A program made the position numbers and the translations under genes. The notes under the pieces were generated by a model that was given only the letters and a program-made list of their open reading frames with translations, had not been told where the DNA came from and did not search any database. Source: Echinarachnius parma (Eukaryota > Echinodermata > Echinoidea > Clypeasteroida > Echinarachniidae). From it: a DNA stretch of 64,000 bases. The stretch lies in contig JBAMJV010010722.1 of the NCBI GenBank assembly GCA_037951105.1, positions 62,001 to 126,000 of the forward strand, in the 5' to 3' direction. This document shows positions 1 to 12,370 of the stretch, piece by piece. Position 1 is the stretch's first letter; each line of letters opens with the position of its first letter.

Positions 1-393
1 AAATATTGTTCCTTAATTATTGTAGCCATAGCATTGCCACATATATGTACATCTGATCAGTACGTATGTATGTACATACCCCACTAAAAATGCAATTTCA
101 TTGTAACATAATTAAAAGTATCCATATATTTTCATGATAAAACTAATATATGAATTAGTGAACAATCACAATGTAAATTTGTTCATTTCTACTTGATCTC
201 TTTTGGAAGACTAAACAGTTTATAAAGCAATTAAATGCAGAAATATTTGAGGCAAATATATTTTAGAAATTGATATACAGTGAATCATACTAGCCTAATG
301 GATACACATCTAATAAAACATAACATGCAATGTTTGTTGTTGGATCCCATGTTTGATATGAAAGAGAAAAAATAAGAAATTAAGAGGAAATTG

Positions 394-450
394 TAGAGGA
401 AAACAATGATCAATTTTGCCTTAAAACAGCTCTCGTCCTTGATGGGTTAA
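394..450 (+). repeat. Right-end fragment of the TTAACCC element family
   Basis: The last 57 bases match the right end of the fuller element at 23736-24167: a shared AACAATGATCAATTT block, then a CTCTCGTCCTTGATGGG block ending in TTAA at 447-450. Only the right end is present. The closing TTAA is also the start of the next palindromic element, so one TTAA serves both. Confidence 0.7.
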
Positions 451-1166
451 TTTCTACATGGATAGTTTTTAATGATGACCTCAGCAGGAATAAGTTCTAC
501 TCAAAAATGTAAAAAAAACACATCTAATATCAGAATTGGAAAAAAGGCCTCTCACAATGATTGTCAATGACAATGTTAAAGGGACTTAGTAACATTGTCC
601 AAATCCTCAAAATAAAATTTTAGTTCTAGCGGTTCCCTTAATATACCTTGTTGTATTCGTAGGTTTCAGTTTTTCAAATTTCCCTTTCGTTACAAAGATA
701 TGTATGATTGAAGTATTCAGATAAGAAAAACTCCGGGCGAGTTTTTCTTCCATGTACAAAGTGAGTGCAGTGAGTTACTGAATATCACTTTGCATTTTCG
801 CTCATTACTTGGCCATACAATGTCCATTTGACTTGAAATTTTCACACAATACCCTGTAGACATATGAGATAACAACAACATACATTGCACCAACCATTCA
901 TCACTTTTTGCACATGTCAACAAAGTTACTAGATCCCTTTAAGAACGTAGATCTAGATCTAGATGTGAACAATGATACCAAGAAAAGTAGTGACTGAAGA
1001 AAGATAATAGCGACTTTAGTGTTCAAACAAGAGAGAAAAAAACACACAAATATTGTCTCAAAATAGACAGAAATATTTTAATTCATTTGACATTAGTATG
1101 AGAGTTGAGAAGCAAAGATCCCTGCTGAGGTCATCATTCAAAACTATCTACGTAGAAATTCTTTAA
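447..1166. mobile_element. Palindromic MITE-like element, split by a second element
   Basis: An arm of about 43 bp at 447-489 (TTAATTTCTACATGGATAG, then a block ending CTCAGCAGG) is repeated in inverted orientation at 1121-1166, with only a few differences. The interior holds a complete second element at 576-942. This is best read as an older TTAA-bounded inverted-repeat element that received a younger insertion. There is no coding capacity. A short ATCTAGATCTAGATCTAGA-type run at 949-963 lies inside. Confidence 0.6.
576..942. mobile_element. T2/Kolobok-like MITE, family A
   Basis: It starts TTAAAGGGACTTAGTAAC and ends with the inverted form GTTACTAGATCCCTTTAA, so both ends carry TTAA. Two relatives in the window (26259-26619 and 44157-44388) share the terminal block and a following TCTAGCGGTT block. 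A TTAA target with TTAAAGGRR ends is the known signature of T2-type MITEs assigned to Kolobok; assigning this family to it is inference. The reading frame on the minus strand at 717-923 is internal to the repeat and is not a gene. Confidence 0.75.
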
Positions 1167-1620
1167 TTAAAAGAGAGATCAAATTTAGATATTAATTGTT
1201 GTATTTACTTCAAAAAAGAATTATTTTCACACAGTCAACTTACTTTTAAGGTTGACGTATTGTTGTATTTTCTTAGGTGACTTTGGAAAGAAAAACAAAC
1301 AGACATATATTCACACAGACACACAGACAAACCAACAAACAATCTTGATTAAAATGTAGCTCAAAGTATAATAAAGCATTGGAAACGGAACGAGAAATGA
1401 AAAGCGAAGCATTGGAAATGAAAGAAATGCGAAATGTGCGCCAAAGGTTCCCCTAGGCGAGGACAGACAATGGCAGTAGTGAGATCATCGGCCAGGGGGG
1501 CTGTAGAGGGCTGACGTCATTCCACCTCGCTATGAAGTCAGCGGTGACGGGAGAACGCAGTGCTGGCGTGAGCCAGCTATCGCCTTGTCCACACCTAACC
1601 TGAAAGTCAGGAAATGCATT

Positions 1621-1790
1621 CCTGATGCCGGACAGTCAACCTGGTTGAAACATCGAGCCCCTCCTACCACCACCCATACCGGCACTGAAGTTCATTTTAG
1701 AACTACATTCTCATGAAAGTATACCACCAGTCCTTTTCAGGACTCTCCAATCCTCTCTTCTCACATGGTGCAATCGCAGGCCGACTGTAT
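1621..1790 (+). repeat. Dispersed repeat, copy 1 of the GGACAGTCAACCTG family
   Basis: This segment matches 37431-37695 in order: GGACAGTCAACCTG, a GAGCCCCTCCTACCACCA block, TACCGGC, a short GTTC...GAACTAC hairpin, an AGTCCTTTTCAGGACT palindrome, and a terminal ACATGGTGCAA block. Here the AGTCC palindrome occurs once; in the other copy it is expanded. The region just upstream (about 1440-1600) is GC-richer than its surroundings but has no recognisable feature. The family could be the 3' part of a non-LTR or Penelope-like element; this is not shown. Confidence 0.6.
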
Positions 1791-1799
1791 ACATGTAAT

Positions 1800-2810
1800 C
1801 TTCGTGCTATGTTGTTATAATCTTATCATTTTGGGTCATTTTTTTTGGCCATTCCTGAGTGACGATTGCTATTTTCCTTAGTTTTAGGAGGTCACACATG
1901 TTATGTTGGGTATAGAACCTGAAACTATTATAATGAAAATTACAACCCAGACCAACATGACATTATTCCAGGGCTTGAAACTAGCAGCTTCCACTTCTAC
2001 GTCAACCAAATGAGACTCTGGAAATGTGTTTTTTATTTCATTTAGGGCCACTCCAAATTTGAAAAGTCTTCCTTGGTAATATGTGTCTGAGGGAGGCAGT
2101 TGTCCTTGGGCAGTGAGCCACCAGGAAATGTTAATTTCTAGTGCTGAACTATTCAAAATATATTAAACACTCATTGAAAGGGATTTAAGAAAGTATGATC
2201 TGAGGCCCCTCTCTCCCACAAATGTTATGATATATTTTCCCTCGAGTCAAGACATGTGTGGACACCCTATGTGCGTATGAATCTAGGAATCAATCTGGGC
2301 CCGTCCTGACGGCATCCACTTACAGGTGCAATTATGGTGTGAAGTCCTTCCAAGGCCTTGCCAACAAATAAAAGGTGGAGGGAGCGTGTCTTGTCATTGA
2401 TTTAATAGAGAAATGGAAGCTCGCTGTTAACAAAAGTACAGCGAGGGATATATGCGTACGTATGTGCGTAGTAATATCCTGGGATTTGTTTTTATTGAAG
2501 AAAACTAATTAATGCTTTTTATTTGATTTATATGCCACTCGTTTGTTGTACATATTCTTTTTTTTATCTATGGTATTATACTGTTAAGTCTTTTTCTTTG
2601 CAAATTTACAAATTTCCCTTTATCTTCTTAGACTTAGAAGCAACCTTTATTGATTGTCATTTAGTATGTCAACTGGCATGCCAAAGGCGAAAAATCTCTA
2701 TTCTGTACTTTGTCAATGCCACAAGTTTGCATGTTTTGTTTACCAGAGCTCTACAAGTGTCAATGTAGAGTCTAAAGCCGGTGTCCTGTGAGGAGACTTC
2801 TACTGTTTCA
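1800..2810. other. No feature seen
   Basis: AT-rich sequence with only short open frames (for example minus 1884-2156 and plus 2523-2768). None shows splice signals, domain motifs or a biased composition. I see no inverted repeats or tandem units. Confidence 0.5.
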
Positions 2811-2959
2811 GGGCCCCATTGCAGAAAGAGTTGCAATCGATTGTAAAGTCAGAAAATATGCACATTTGAACCAATCGGATGCGCGAATTGAATCACATGA
2901 TCTGTCTTGCAATTCATTGCAAATTTACATATCGATTGCAAATCTCTCTGCAACGTGCC
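2811..2959. mobile_element. Short hairpin MITE with GGCCCCATTGCAG ends
   Basis: The left end GGCCCCATTGCAGAAAGAG is followed by TTGCAATCGAT. The right end is the imperfect inverted form: ATCGATTGCAAATCTCTCTGCAACGTGCC read in two parts. The total of about 148 bp would fold into one stem. Target duplications are not clear. The open frame at 2879-3094 overlaps it and is not supported as a gene. Confidence 0.6.
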
Positions 2960-3762
2960 GATGATATTGCAATGAAGAAACAGGTTGCTTTGCCTAAGAC
3001 GTCTCTGTCCCAAGCACTATTCTGTCTCAATGGCCCCGACTGCAGATTCACAATTCTGAACAATGTTCCACATTTTGGACTTGTAAGCGATTGAGACTAG
3101 TTGCAGAGCTAGCCTAATGCAATCTCAGTCGCATCGGGGGAGACCGCAAGAAAAGATTACAAGAAAACTGTTGATGGGGAGATATATGTATGCAACCCTT
3201 AATAAATGTACTCTAGGTCCATGAGTCACCGTCCCCTAGCTGTAGACAAAGCATCAAAGGATTAAACAACACAACAACAGTCATTTATTTTCATGCAATA
3301 TTGAATTGTTCTGGGTTAGGGTTTGCTGTACACAATTAAATTGGTCGTCTGCCTTTCAGGCAAATCATTTTCCTCGCCAGCTATATTGGTAATATGAGCT
3401 TATCCTTGGACACCAGTCTCCCTCCGGGCCTCGATTCCTTTGTTCAAACTATACACCCTTTTCCTGAAAATCACATATATATTGTATTAGTATAGATTTT
3501 TGTATTAATAACAAGAAACAAACTCCTACTCTACCCAAACCCTTACAATTATGGAAATGGTTTATTCTCGCACCTTTTCTTACTGAAATGTTATCATGAA
3601 TAGATTTAAACTTTTAGGAGAGATAGGCAGTGTTACTTTGTCCTTTTTTGTCAGAGGGCAGCTTGATGCAAATATGATTGTTGTATTTTAAAACGTTAAA
3701 ATCATGTATGGTTTTACAAAAGAATCACATTTATATTACCCATTTGGGATTCACCATTCGCA

Positions 3763-3921
3763 ATGCAGGAATTATTTTTTTATTTTAGGGGGCTACTTTT
3801 TTAATTTGATGGATATCGCAAAATATTTAATATACTGTAATACCCTATGGTAATTTTAGGGGCAACCTACTCAATTTAGGGGGCTATTTTGAAAATGAAG
3901 GGGCAAAATCACCCTCAGCCC
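3763..3921 (+). repeat. Dispersed AGGGGGCTACTTTTT repeat, copy 1
   Basis: It begins GCAGGAATTATTTTTTTA, continues through AGGGGGCTACTTTTT and AGGGGGCTATTTTGAAAAT, and ends near ACCCTCAGCCCC. The same blocks occur in reverse order and orientation at 13957-14081. No terminal inverted repeat is evident, so the class is unknown. Confidence 0.65.
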
Positions 3922-3929
3922 CTCCTGAT

Positions 3930-4860
3930 CATTTGCCATTGCTCATAACAAATAGTACATCAGTATCTTCCCTTTACAAGCTTGCACATGATCTATTCAT
4001 ATCAAATGTCTAATTTACCCAAGTACCATTATTTTGTAAGTTACAATCTATAATTTAAACACATGTATGGAGAATAGATCGGTCATTCAGTATTTGTCCA
4101 ACTCGTCTTTAGCCAAGTTAAATAAAAAATGAAATGAAAAGCAAAAATCTTCTCTGTACATGCTTGCACATGGTGTATGCTACTATTAATAATCTAACAT
4201 CGAAGTAACATTGTAGGTTACAATGTAAAATGTAAAATTTAGATGCATCAAGAGCATATCATCACTGATCATTCATTCAGCACATGTGCATAACGTGTCT
4301 TCTGCCTCATTAATATTTCATTATTGAAAGTGTTCAGTGTGGAATAGGAGACAAAGGGATTATTTACCCTTAGTTTTGTTTGATGAGTTCAATAGATTAC
4401 TCACACTGCATGTGACTCATAATGCCCCCAACTGCATTCATGAATGCAAATTACATTGATCACAGGTCGTCTCATTGCCAGAATGTATACATGCATAAAA
4501 TAATTCAGTGGTTGTTTTAATAATCGGTTTTAAAAGGGTAACATTGTGCGCATATATACATGTATGTAGCTTTCAAGGTCATTGCAAGTGTGTAGTTATT
4601 CAGTGTTTTGTTTTCTGGTGGAGGGAGGGGGTAGCCTGGTAGGTCCTTTGTATGTATCACCAGAATGATACATATGTGTATTAATTATCAGTTGTGCTTT
4701 AACTTGTGGCTTTGGAGCTTATGAGAGGGTAATTAATGGCAGAGTTTTGAGCTGGTTTTATTATGAGTGCTAGAAAGTTAGTTTTAAATAATGCTATAAT
4801 TATTTTGGGTTCCTTGTGGTCTTATCAGCAAGTTATATTTGGTGGCGCTGAGACAAATTC
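3930..4860. other. No feature seen
   Basis: AT-rich spacer before the GGAT tract. No open frame, inverted repeat or tandem unit stands out. Confidence 0.45.
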
Positions 4861-4867
4861 AAATACA

Positions 4868-5352
4868 ATGGATGGATGGATGGATGGATTGATGAATCAA
4901 GGGAGTGACGAGTGGATGGATGGATTGGATGATGGATGAATGAAATTATCGATGAATAAATGGCTAGATGGATGGATAGATGAATGATGGATGGATGACT
5001 TGCTGGCTGGCTGGCTGAATGGATAGATAGATAGATATATGAATGAATGGATTGATGGATGGATGGATGGATGGATGGATGGATGGATGGATGGATGGAT
5101 GGATGGATGGTTGGTTGGATGGATGGATGGATGGATGGATGGATGGATGGATGGATGGATGGATGGATGGATGGATGGATGGATGGATGGATGGATGGAT
5201 GGATGGATGGATGGATGGATGGATGGATGGATGGATGGATGGATGGATGGATGGATGGATGGATGGATGGATGGATGGATGGATGGATGGATGGATGGAT
5301 GGATGGATGGATGGATGGATGGATGGATGGATGGATGGATGGATGGGTAGGT
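4868..5352 (+). repeat. (GGAT)n / (ATCC)n tetranucleotide tract
   Basis: Degenerate GGAT units with GAAT, GGCT and AGAT variants run from 4868 to about 5050. A nearly pure GGAT run follows from 5054 to 5345, interrupted once by GGTTGGTTGG near 5108. Because four-base units are read in three-base codons, every frame is open and encodes WMDG or SIHP periodic peptides. These frames are artefacts of the repeat, not genes. Confidence 0.95.
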
Positions 5353-5717
5353 GGATAGGAATAACAGGTAGCGGAAAAAAGAGATGTAGATGGATATTTT
5401 TGTTCTAAGGATAGATCGTGTGTAGGTAGAGAGGAAAAAAAAGAGAGCACAGAAATTAAAAAGTACACACACCTTGGGTTGCCCATGGGAACTTGGGTCA
5501 TATGCCTGTTGTACTCATTGACACTGGTGTTATCTATATGTAATAGGTAAAAGTCCCAATGGACTCCTCTCTTCACTTAATTATTTAAAGAACACAGAGC
5601 AGGGGCATGACACCAGCCCGGTGCCATCGACCTGTTCCGTGATATATACTAAATAATTAAAATGTTATGCATTTTCAGGAAGAGCCATACTGTTTAGAAG
5701 CTAGAGCCCTTTTATTG

Positions 5718-6109
5718 GTAACCGATCATATCTTCAACACACTTCACTAAATATGATTGTCATCGCGCCACTATTTTGGGCTATTATCTACCAACAAGCG
5801 ATTATCATTTAGTAGATCTAATAAATCGATAACTCCCAATACAATTTCATGTTATATTCGTATTACGTAGTTCAGGCAAAGCAGCGAAAAGCAGACACAG
5901 GTGTTGCGGTTTTTGGTTTGCGAAACCGCGACAGGTTTTCGCTGCTTCGCCTGAACTACGTAATACGAATGGAACATAAAATTGTATTGGGAGTCATCGA
6001 TTTATTAGATCTACTAAATGATAATCGCTTGTTGGTAGATAAATAGCCCAAAATAGTGGCGCGATGACAATCATATTCAGTGAAGTGTGTTGAAGATACG
6101 ATCGGTCAC
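5718..6109. mobile_element. Foldback (long palindromic) element
   Basis: The two halves are near-perfect inverted copies of about 190 bp meeting at about 5914. The ends are GTAACCGATCATATCTTC on the left and the inverted GTGACCGATCGTATCTTC on the right. The loop region holds a GC-richer hairpin (GCGGTTT...AAACCGC). Target duplications are not clear. The open frame at 5849-6046 spans the palindrome centre and reflects the repeat. High arm identity suggests recent origin or arm conversion. Confidence 0.85.
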
Positions 6110-7070
6110 TGAGATCATTAATTGTCCTATTCTCGTCGGAAATGTCGTAATCAAGGTAAATTTGAACATCATGTTAACATAATTCCGTTAAAATCATGTC
6201 AGAAATGCTAAAAATATAATTCATTTACAATTTTGCTGTATTTTAGAAGATGATTTATTGTCATAAATGTGCTCAATTTTTGTCACTTGAATGAACATTT
6301 CCCAGCGGCGTGTCATGCCGATAGCGAAATCAACAATGGGTAAATTTCGGGTACCCGTGACTCGCCCGAAAATTTTTCGCGAGTCCCGGGAGGGAAATAC
6401 TCCAGAAATCGACAGCACTACTTGTTTATAACATGCTAATTGCACTGTGTTGTACAGTATATACGGTTACTAATTTAAAATTATCATTACAGATTGAATT
6501 CATTTTGCATCTGACTGTATCAGATGACACATTTTATGCAAATGTAGCTGCATGTAGACTTTGGGAATCAAACTAATTGAAATGCAATCTGATTGTTCCC
6601 CCTTTCTCCCTCTATTGGTCCTCTATTCATTGATTTAATAAGGAAAGTAGATAGGGTTCTAGTAATTCATTCATGGTGCATGCATGTCGATAAAAAGGGA
6701 CTTTTCAAATTCACGTCATCTTTCAGAATTCAGGACAGGGAATGCTGGTATGCACCAAAGAACAATTTTGATTTCTATCTTTCGGGGGCAACTTTTCAAG
6801 CCAGCCTGCATTAACATCTCTAGCACTTGTTCTGCAGTGAAACTCTTTAAGAATTTACAAGGTTTTTGTATGTTGGCTCTTTTTGGCATTTCAGGGGGTA
6901 AATCGTCTGAATTCCCCAGATTGTATCACTGGTGTTGTGAAAGCGCCACAACTTCTTTCACACCTACTGCCTGATTCAAGCATGCAGTGGATTCCAAGGT
7001 TTAGAAAAGTTGTGTTGAACTTTAATAGTCAGACAGTAAATGGATGGTAAAGAGATGATGTTGCCCACGC
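6110..7070. other. No gene seen; one CpG-rich dyad
   Basis: A short CpG-rich dyad (GACTCGCCCGAAAA / TTTTCGCGAGTC) lies at about 6358-6388. Open frames such as 6593-6814 and 6684-6974 overlap each other in different frames and lack splice or domain evidence. Confidence 0.4.
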
Positions 7071-7600
7071 CTACCCGTTTCAAACGTGACATCAACTCGA
7101 TCATTCTCGGTCTACATACATAGTAGATGTGCGATGGTAAAGTCCCTATTTAGTATACATCCCAACCAGCTGACGAAGCCTCTTCAAGTCTTCAGGGTTT
7201 CCAGTATCGGGTTACATGAATTCATTGCTCATTGCATTTTCTCCTTGATTTGCAATTTGTACAGTTTGTCACTGTGTTGAATTATCATAATACAGATGGT
7301 TAACCAGAGGCACATATATATCTAGAGATAGATAGATGAAACAATGCTAGAAATTATTTTTCCTTGTGAATGTGAGAAATGATGCTGCGCATGCTCAATT
7401 TTCAAACATGACATCATCATTATTCAGTCTCGTTGACGTGCAAGGTGAAGTCCCTCTTTAGTATACATCCTGAGTGACCATGCCTCTTCAAGTCTTCAAG
7501 GTTTTCAAGATTAGGTTATATATGAATTCATTGCTCATTTAATTTTCTCCTTGATTTACAATTTGTACCATCTGTCAATGTCATCTGAATTATCATGATG
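7070..7600 (+). repeat. Diverged direct duplication, unit about 315 bp
   Basis: Two successive segments share blocks in the same order: a GACATCA block, TTTAGTATACATCC, GCCTCTTCAAGTCTTCA, ATGAATTCATTGCTCATT and a TTTTCTCCTTGATTT block. The first set runs from about 7086 to 7290 and the second from about 7408 to 7605. The duplication is old and no open frame is conserved between copies. Confidence 0.7.
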
Positions 7601-8384
7601 CAAATCAACGCAGAGGAAAAATGAAATCAAGGGCTACATTTGAAGCCTGATATAATTTGCTATCTAAAGTTTGTTCTGTACTGAAGTTGATGCAAATTGA
7701 CAGGGCTCTTATAAATATGCTTATTTTGGTGGGCTTCTTATTTTTAAGTCCTTACTAAAGTAAAGGTAATTTCACATGGATTCAAAGCCAATAAAAACAC
7801 TCACAAAAATAAATAAATATGGAGGACAAAATATGTACCTTTTGAAGTATAAGGTCTTAAACAAGATATACAGTGTAAGACTCTACCATGGCTGTAGATA
7901 TATATGCTGGAATTCCCCTTTAAAGTATCCGGTGGATAGGGAGGGTGTGGTAGGATTGTATATCGATCAGTCTTTGTATTAAGCAGCTAAGGATTTAAAT
8001 TGTATTTATGTCCATGGGTTCTACACCCACACTCACATGATTTAAACATTTCCCTTTAATGGCAAGACAGCCACATAATAAATTGGATCACAGTGTAGGA
8101 AGTGGAAATGGTCCCATGAAGAACATTAAATGTTGGTAATGTATTTTTCCTTCACTCATTTTAGTGTGTCAGTATCATAAACACATTAGTTGTGTTATAA
8201 CTCAATACTCAAGTCATTTTGTTGCATTTAAAGGGTTAATACTTCCAAAGTCCTGTGGAGGGAGCTAATGAATTTTAGATTGTGTTGGTAATCACGCTTG
8301 GGGTGTACAGTAAACCATGGCCTCGCTCAAAGAGAAGGGGGCGTCTGCAAAACTTGGCAGAATCCGGTGATCAGCCCGGTAAAG

Positions 8385-8900
8385 CCTAGATCCATTCATC
8401 CATCCATCTTTCTTGATCTACGAGGTTATCCAAATACTCGAGCCCACTTTCTCCTTTCCGCTCAATCTCCAATAAATTGCATTTATTCAATCCCATTTCT
8501 CTCCCCAGCTGTATCTCCATATATATGATATTCATTTCCGTTCATCCTCTCAACGCTTCCATCACCACTCCGCTGGATCTCAAATAAACACTCCAATTTA
8601 TTTTTCATACCCTAGTTCCAATGGAAAACAGAAGCGGAAGGAATTAGTCTAATAGATTGAGTGATCAATCTGCAAAGCTCCCGCATTCATCCCTCTCCAT
8701 TTGGTTATCCAAATACTCAAGTCCATTTACTTCTAAAGTTCTCACCAATCCATCCCGTATGCAAGCCTTTTTCTTTCATCTGCTTTATATCATAATTATT
8801 TGTTTTTCCCCTTTTCTGCTCTAGAATTTCAAATAACTTTAATTTATTCCAGCCCACTTCTTCGATCTGCTGTATTCTAACACCGTTCTAACACCGTTCA
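8385..8900 (+). repeat. Weak duplication around GGTTATCCAAATACTC
   Basis: The block GGTTATCCAAATACTC followed by AGCCCA or AGTCCA occurs at about 8422 and 8703. Both are preceded by a CATTCATCC block and followed by similar pyrimidine-rich sequence. The similarity is limited. Confidence 0.35.
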
Positions 8901-9602
8901 CATATTACAGTTGGTTTAGTTTATCTGGTTAATATTATGAAAAATGAGGGGTCGCTGAATAGCGGTTGGAATTGAGGAGCCTTTAACCAAAGGAAGATAA
9001 AAATGTGCATAAGTTTTGGCAGTGTAGTTTATAGAAGTGGGGTTCCATTGAAGATACATTATTTACTTTATCATGAAGATGAAACTAGAACTTTATGAAA
9101 TACTAGAACAGAAAAAATTATTATGAAATTCTTTATTTAGGACAATTATTATTAGTAAAAGTTCTCTACACACTTAAAAAGATAAAATCCAATTATTATA
9201 GTTTATGGAAAGTTGTGATTTGTATTTTTGTTAATGACTAGTTATTTATGCAAATATGTTGCCATACTTAAACCTCCTTAGAGGACTACATTACAGTATT
9301 TGATTTTGGTAATCTACTCCATAGATCGCAGCTTGAGAATGTGGGCGCAACATCATAGGTTTAGGAGACCCATTAAAGTAAATCATGCAATTCATCACAT
9401 CTTACACTCCCTGATTCTAGCTTCAGATGCCTTTACCATTGTAGCTTAAAGCCAAATGACAGTATTGGGAAACGCCCCACACACAAAATAAAAAATATGC
9501 TTTCATCACCTACCATGTGAAAGAATATATGATAACTTACCTGTTTATATGAATATTTTGACAAAAACTGCTCTGAAATTGACTATTTGAGCATTCAAAG
9601 GT

Positions 9603-9860
9603 TTGAAATATAGCGATCTCTTACCAGAGATCATTCAATTCTACCGCATACGCTGCGTGCAAAAGCTATGCGAGCGCATGGGTGCATGGCATATCAGGCT
9701 TGTCGACCCAATCTCCAGCCCAGCAGAGCAGCGCGAACGGGCATTGCGTTTATGCCAAATCTCACTGGCGTGCTCACGGGATGAATTTGATTTCCACCGA
9801 TATTTAGATTCAGGTTTTACCACACAAGCCATTTTTTATATACTAATTCAACAATATTGA
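9603..9860. other. CpG-richer island, open on both strands, unidentified
   Basis: An 85-codon frame (+) and an overlapping 63-codon frame (-) lie in a GC- and CpG-richer block (about 9640-9800) that differs from its AT-rich surroundings. The plus-strand peptide contains CERMGAWHIRLVDPISSPAE; I do not recognise a domain. I see no strong splice pair. It could be a decayed exon, a transposon remnant or an unmethylated regulatory island. Being open on both strands argues for compositional bias. Confidence 0.25.
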
Positions 9861-11489
9861 TTAATTAGTTTGGCCAATATACATGTATATGTTTTTGGTA
9901 ATTTTCCAAATACTGTTATTTGGCTTTAAGATATTATCAGCATCATGATATTCTAGTCCAGTCATCTTGCGTCATTCATCCTTTTCCTCAAAATTATTTA
10001 ACTTTTTTAGTTTTTTTTATACAAGAATGTTTTTCAAAGTTTCAAGCTTATACTGCTTGAACGCATGTTTATACTGCTTGAACGCTTGAACTGTTGAACG
10101 CATGATTAAAATGAACTTGACATAATGACGTAACATGCAGAAGTATTGTACATCACTCATCTTTTTTCTATAAAATCAAATTTTATTCACATAATCGTTT
10201 TTTAGTACAAGAATGGTGTTCATAATTCCTTTCATTGTACAGAATTTATCTCAATATTTGCATTTAATGCTTTATTGCCTTATATACAAATTGAAGCATA
10301 ATGAGATAAAGTATCAACAAAGTATCCAACAACATGAATCTTTTCCCTTTAATTATTTATCATACTCTTTTTATTATTGAAGAATGGATTCCAAAGCTCC
10401 AAGCTTTATACTTCTTGCTTAATGTATTCAAGTAATGTATGAGCTAGATTTGAAGCTGTGCGGGATAACGATGTGAGATTGAGGTAGCCGTTAAGCCATT
10501 AATGGGTTTTCTTCGAGACACTCGCTTATAAACGCAGAGGCTCTATTACCACATTTAATGATTTCTTACTCTCTTTTATGAGTGAAGGTGATTTAAAGCC
10601 AGAGCTGAAAATGAAGGCATTAATATTGCTTGGCAGGATAAAGCTTCAGAAGCATGCACTAATGAGATTTCTTAATGCCAATTTATCCCTTGAATGTGAT
10701 CATTATTCTTCCTCTTCCTCCTCATTTCCCTTTCTTATCTTGTAATTTTCAATGCAAGTTTCATTCGTTATAGCCATTCATCTTCACCAGATATTACTAT
10801 TTTACATCTTATTTTCTCTTCATTTTCTAACTAATAAAAGAGAATGATTACAAAATGGCAAAGTGACGTTTCCTGGTATTATTCATACATATTTGACTGT
10901 GAAGTAAACATGTTAAGGTGTTAGACAAGCTTCCTATAGTCGCTTATAAAGAAGTCACAAATGTGTTGACTATCTTCACATCTTCAGCTGAAGTGCTGAA
11001 CATGTTTTTACCATACTTAGGTATCAGGGAGGGAATGTAATTTGATACTTAAGTTGTAATACTAAGCCAATTTTTACATTCTTTGTTTAAATAAAAGTCA
11101 CGAATATTGAACCGTTATTGGGATTCAATTAATTACATTTTCTCTAAAATTGTGATGTCATAATATCTTTTTAAAAGTATTTTACTTTTACCAAAATAAA
11201 AGTCTAAAACTCTACTTGAATTAGAGACAAGTACATTTCTCAGCCTAGCAAATTACTGAGTGAATTCCTTATGTTCTCTATATATTGAATGAACACCCTC
11301 CCTAAGAAATTTATTTGATTAATTGCATCTTTTTATGAAGGAAGTCTCATTGGGTATAACTACTTTACATGAGAGCCCTCTATCTGTTCAATAAAATGCA
11401 TACCTATTTGAACCTCAGTGATAGGACAATTCCATTCAGTATGCATAATTAGCATCAATTAACATCTTGAGTATGAAGCAAGATATCCT
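9861..11489. other. No feature seen
   Basis: AT-rich spacer. Short local repetition occurs near 10055-10105 (TACTGCTTGAACGC twice), but I find no gene or element. Confidence 0.5.
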
Positions 11490-12130
11490 TTCATAGTTCT
11501 AGGCAAGTCTGTTCATAACACGTTCACAGTTTCCACTGCAGCTAGTCTGAAGGCATACCTGTATGTACCCCAATGACAGCCCAAGTTCATTCATCATGCA
11601 TTCACATCCTCTGTGCTCATAAAGCTGGAAGTTGTGAAATATTGCGTTGGTGTAGTTCTTGGCATGTCCATTCATAATGCATTCACAGTTTCCACTGCAG
11701 CTAGTCTGATTAACCAGTCTGTTATAATACATTCACATTTACCTTAGCCATGAGTTAGGATTAATCCCTAGGGTCTAGGGCTGTAGACTAACTAACTATC
11801 TAGGACAGAGCCAAGCCATTTACATGTATAATATGTTCACATCTTCCATCATTTTGCAATGACATCCTCTGCATCTGAAGCATGAAGCAAGTTGTGAAGG
11901 ATTCCGTTGGTATAGTTCTTGGCATGTGCATTCATAATGCATTCACAGTTTCCACTTTATCTGGTCTGAAGCCATACTTATATGTACCCCAATGATAGGG
12001 CAACTTCATTCATAATGCATTCACATCAGAAGCATCTGAAGCATGAAGCAGGTTGTGAAAGATTGTGTTGGTATAGTTCTTGGCATGTGCATTCATAATG
12101 CATTCACAGTTTCCACTGCAGCTGGTCTGA
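11490..12130 (+). repeat. Irregular tandem array, GCATTCACAGTTTCCACT unit
   Basis: The block CATTCATAATGCATTCACAG followed by TTTCCACT recurs at about 11670, 11930 and 12095, with a related block at about 11515. TTGTGAAA(G) and GTTCTTGGCATGT blocks are interleaved. Spacing is irregular (about 158 and 265 bp), which suggests unequal exchange and internal deletion. The minus frame at 11499-11732 is an artefact whose peptide repeats the unit (CSGNCE twice). Confidence 0.8.
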
Positions 12131-12370
12131 TTGGCTCCTGAGACTTGAGGTACCTAGTAGTATACAGGGCAGGTCCATTTATAATAGAGGTACATCTACC
12201 ACAGCCGTGTGTTGTAATTACCCCCTAGGGTCTGAGCTTGGAGACTAAGTATTTCTCCAGGACATAGCCAGTTCATTTTTAATACATTCACATCTTACGC
12301 TGTAGTGACTTTTGATTTATCCCTAGGGTCTGAGATTGTAGACTATCTACATGTAATCCTCCTGGATTTA

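Noticed and set aside
717-923. Minus-strand frame of 68 codons
   Set aside because: Entirely inside the TTAA-bounded MITE at 576-942 and not conserved in its other copies.
4833-5576. Long overlapping frames of SIHP or WMDG repeats on both strands (up to 247 codons)
   Set aside because: They are the unavoidable reading of a (GGAT)n tract with no stop codon in any frame, with no splice or start context.
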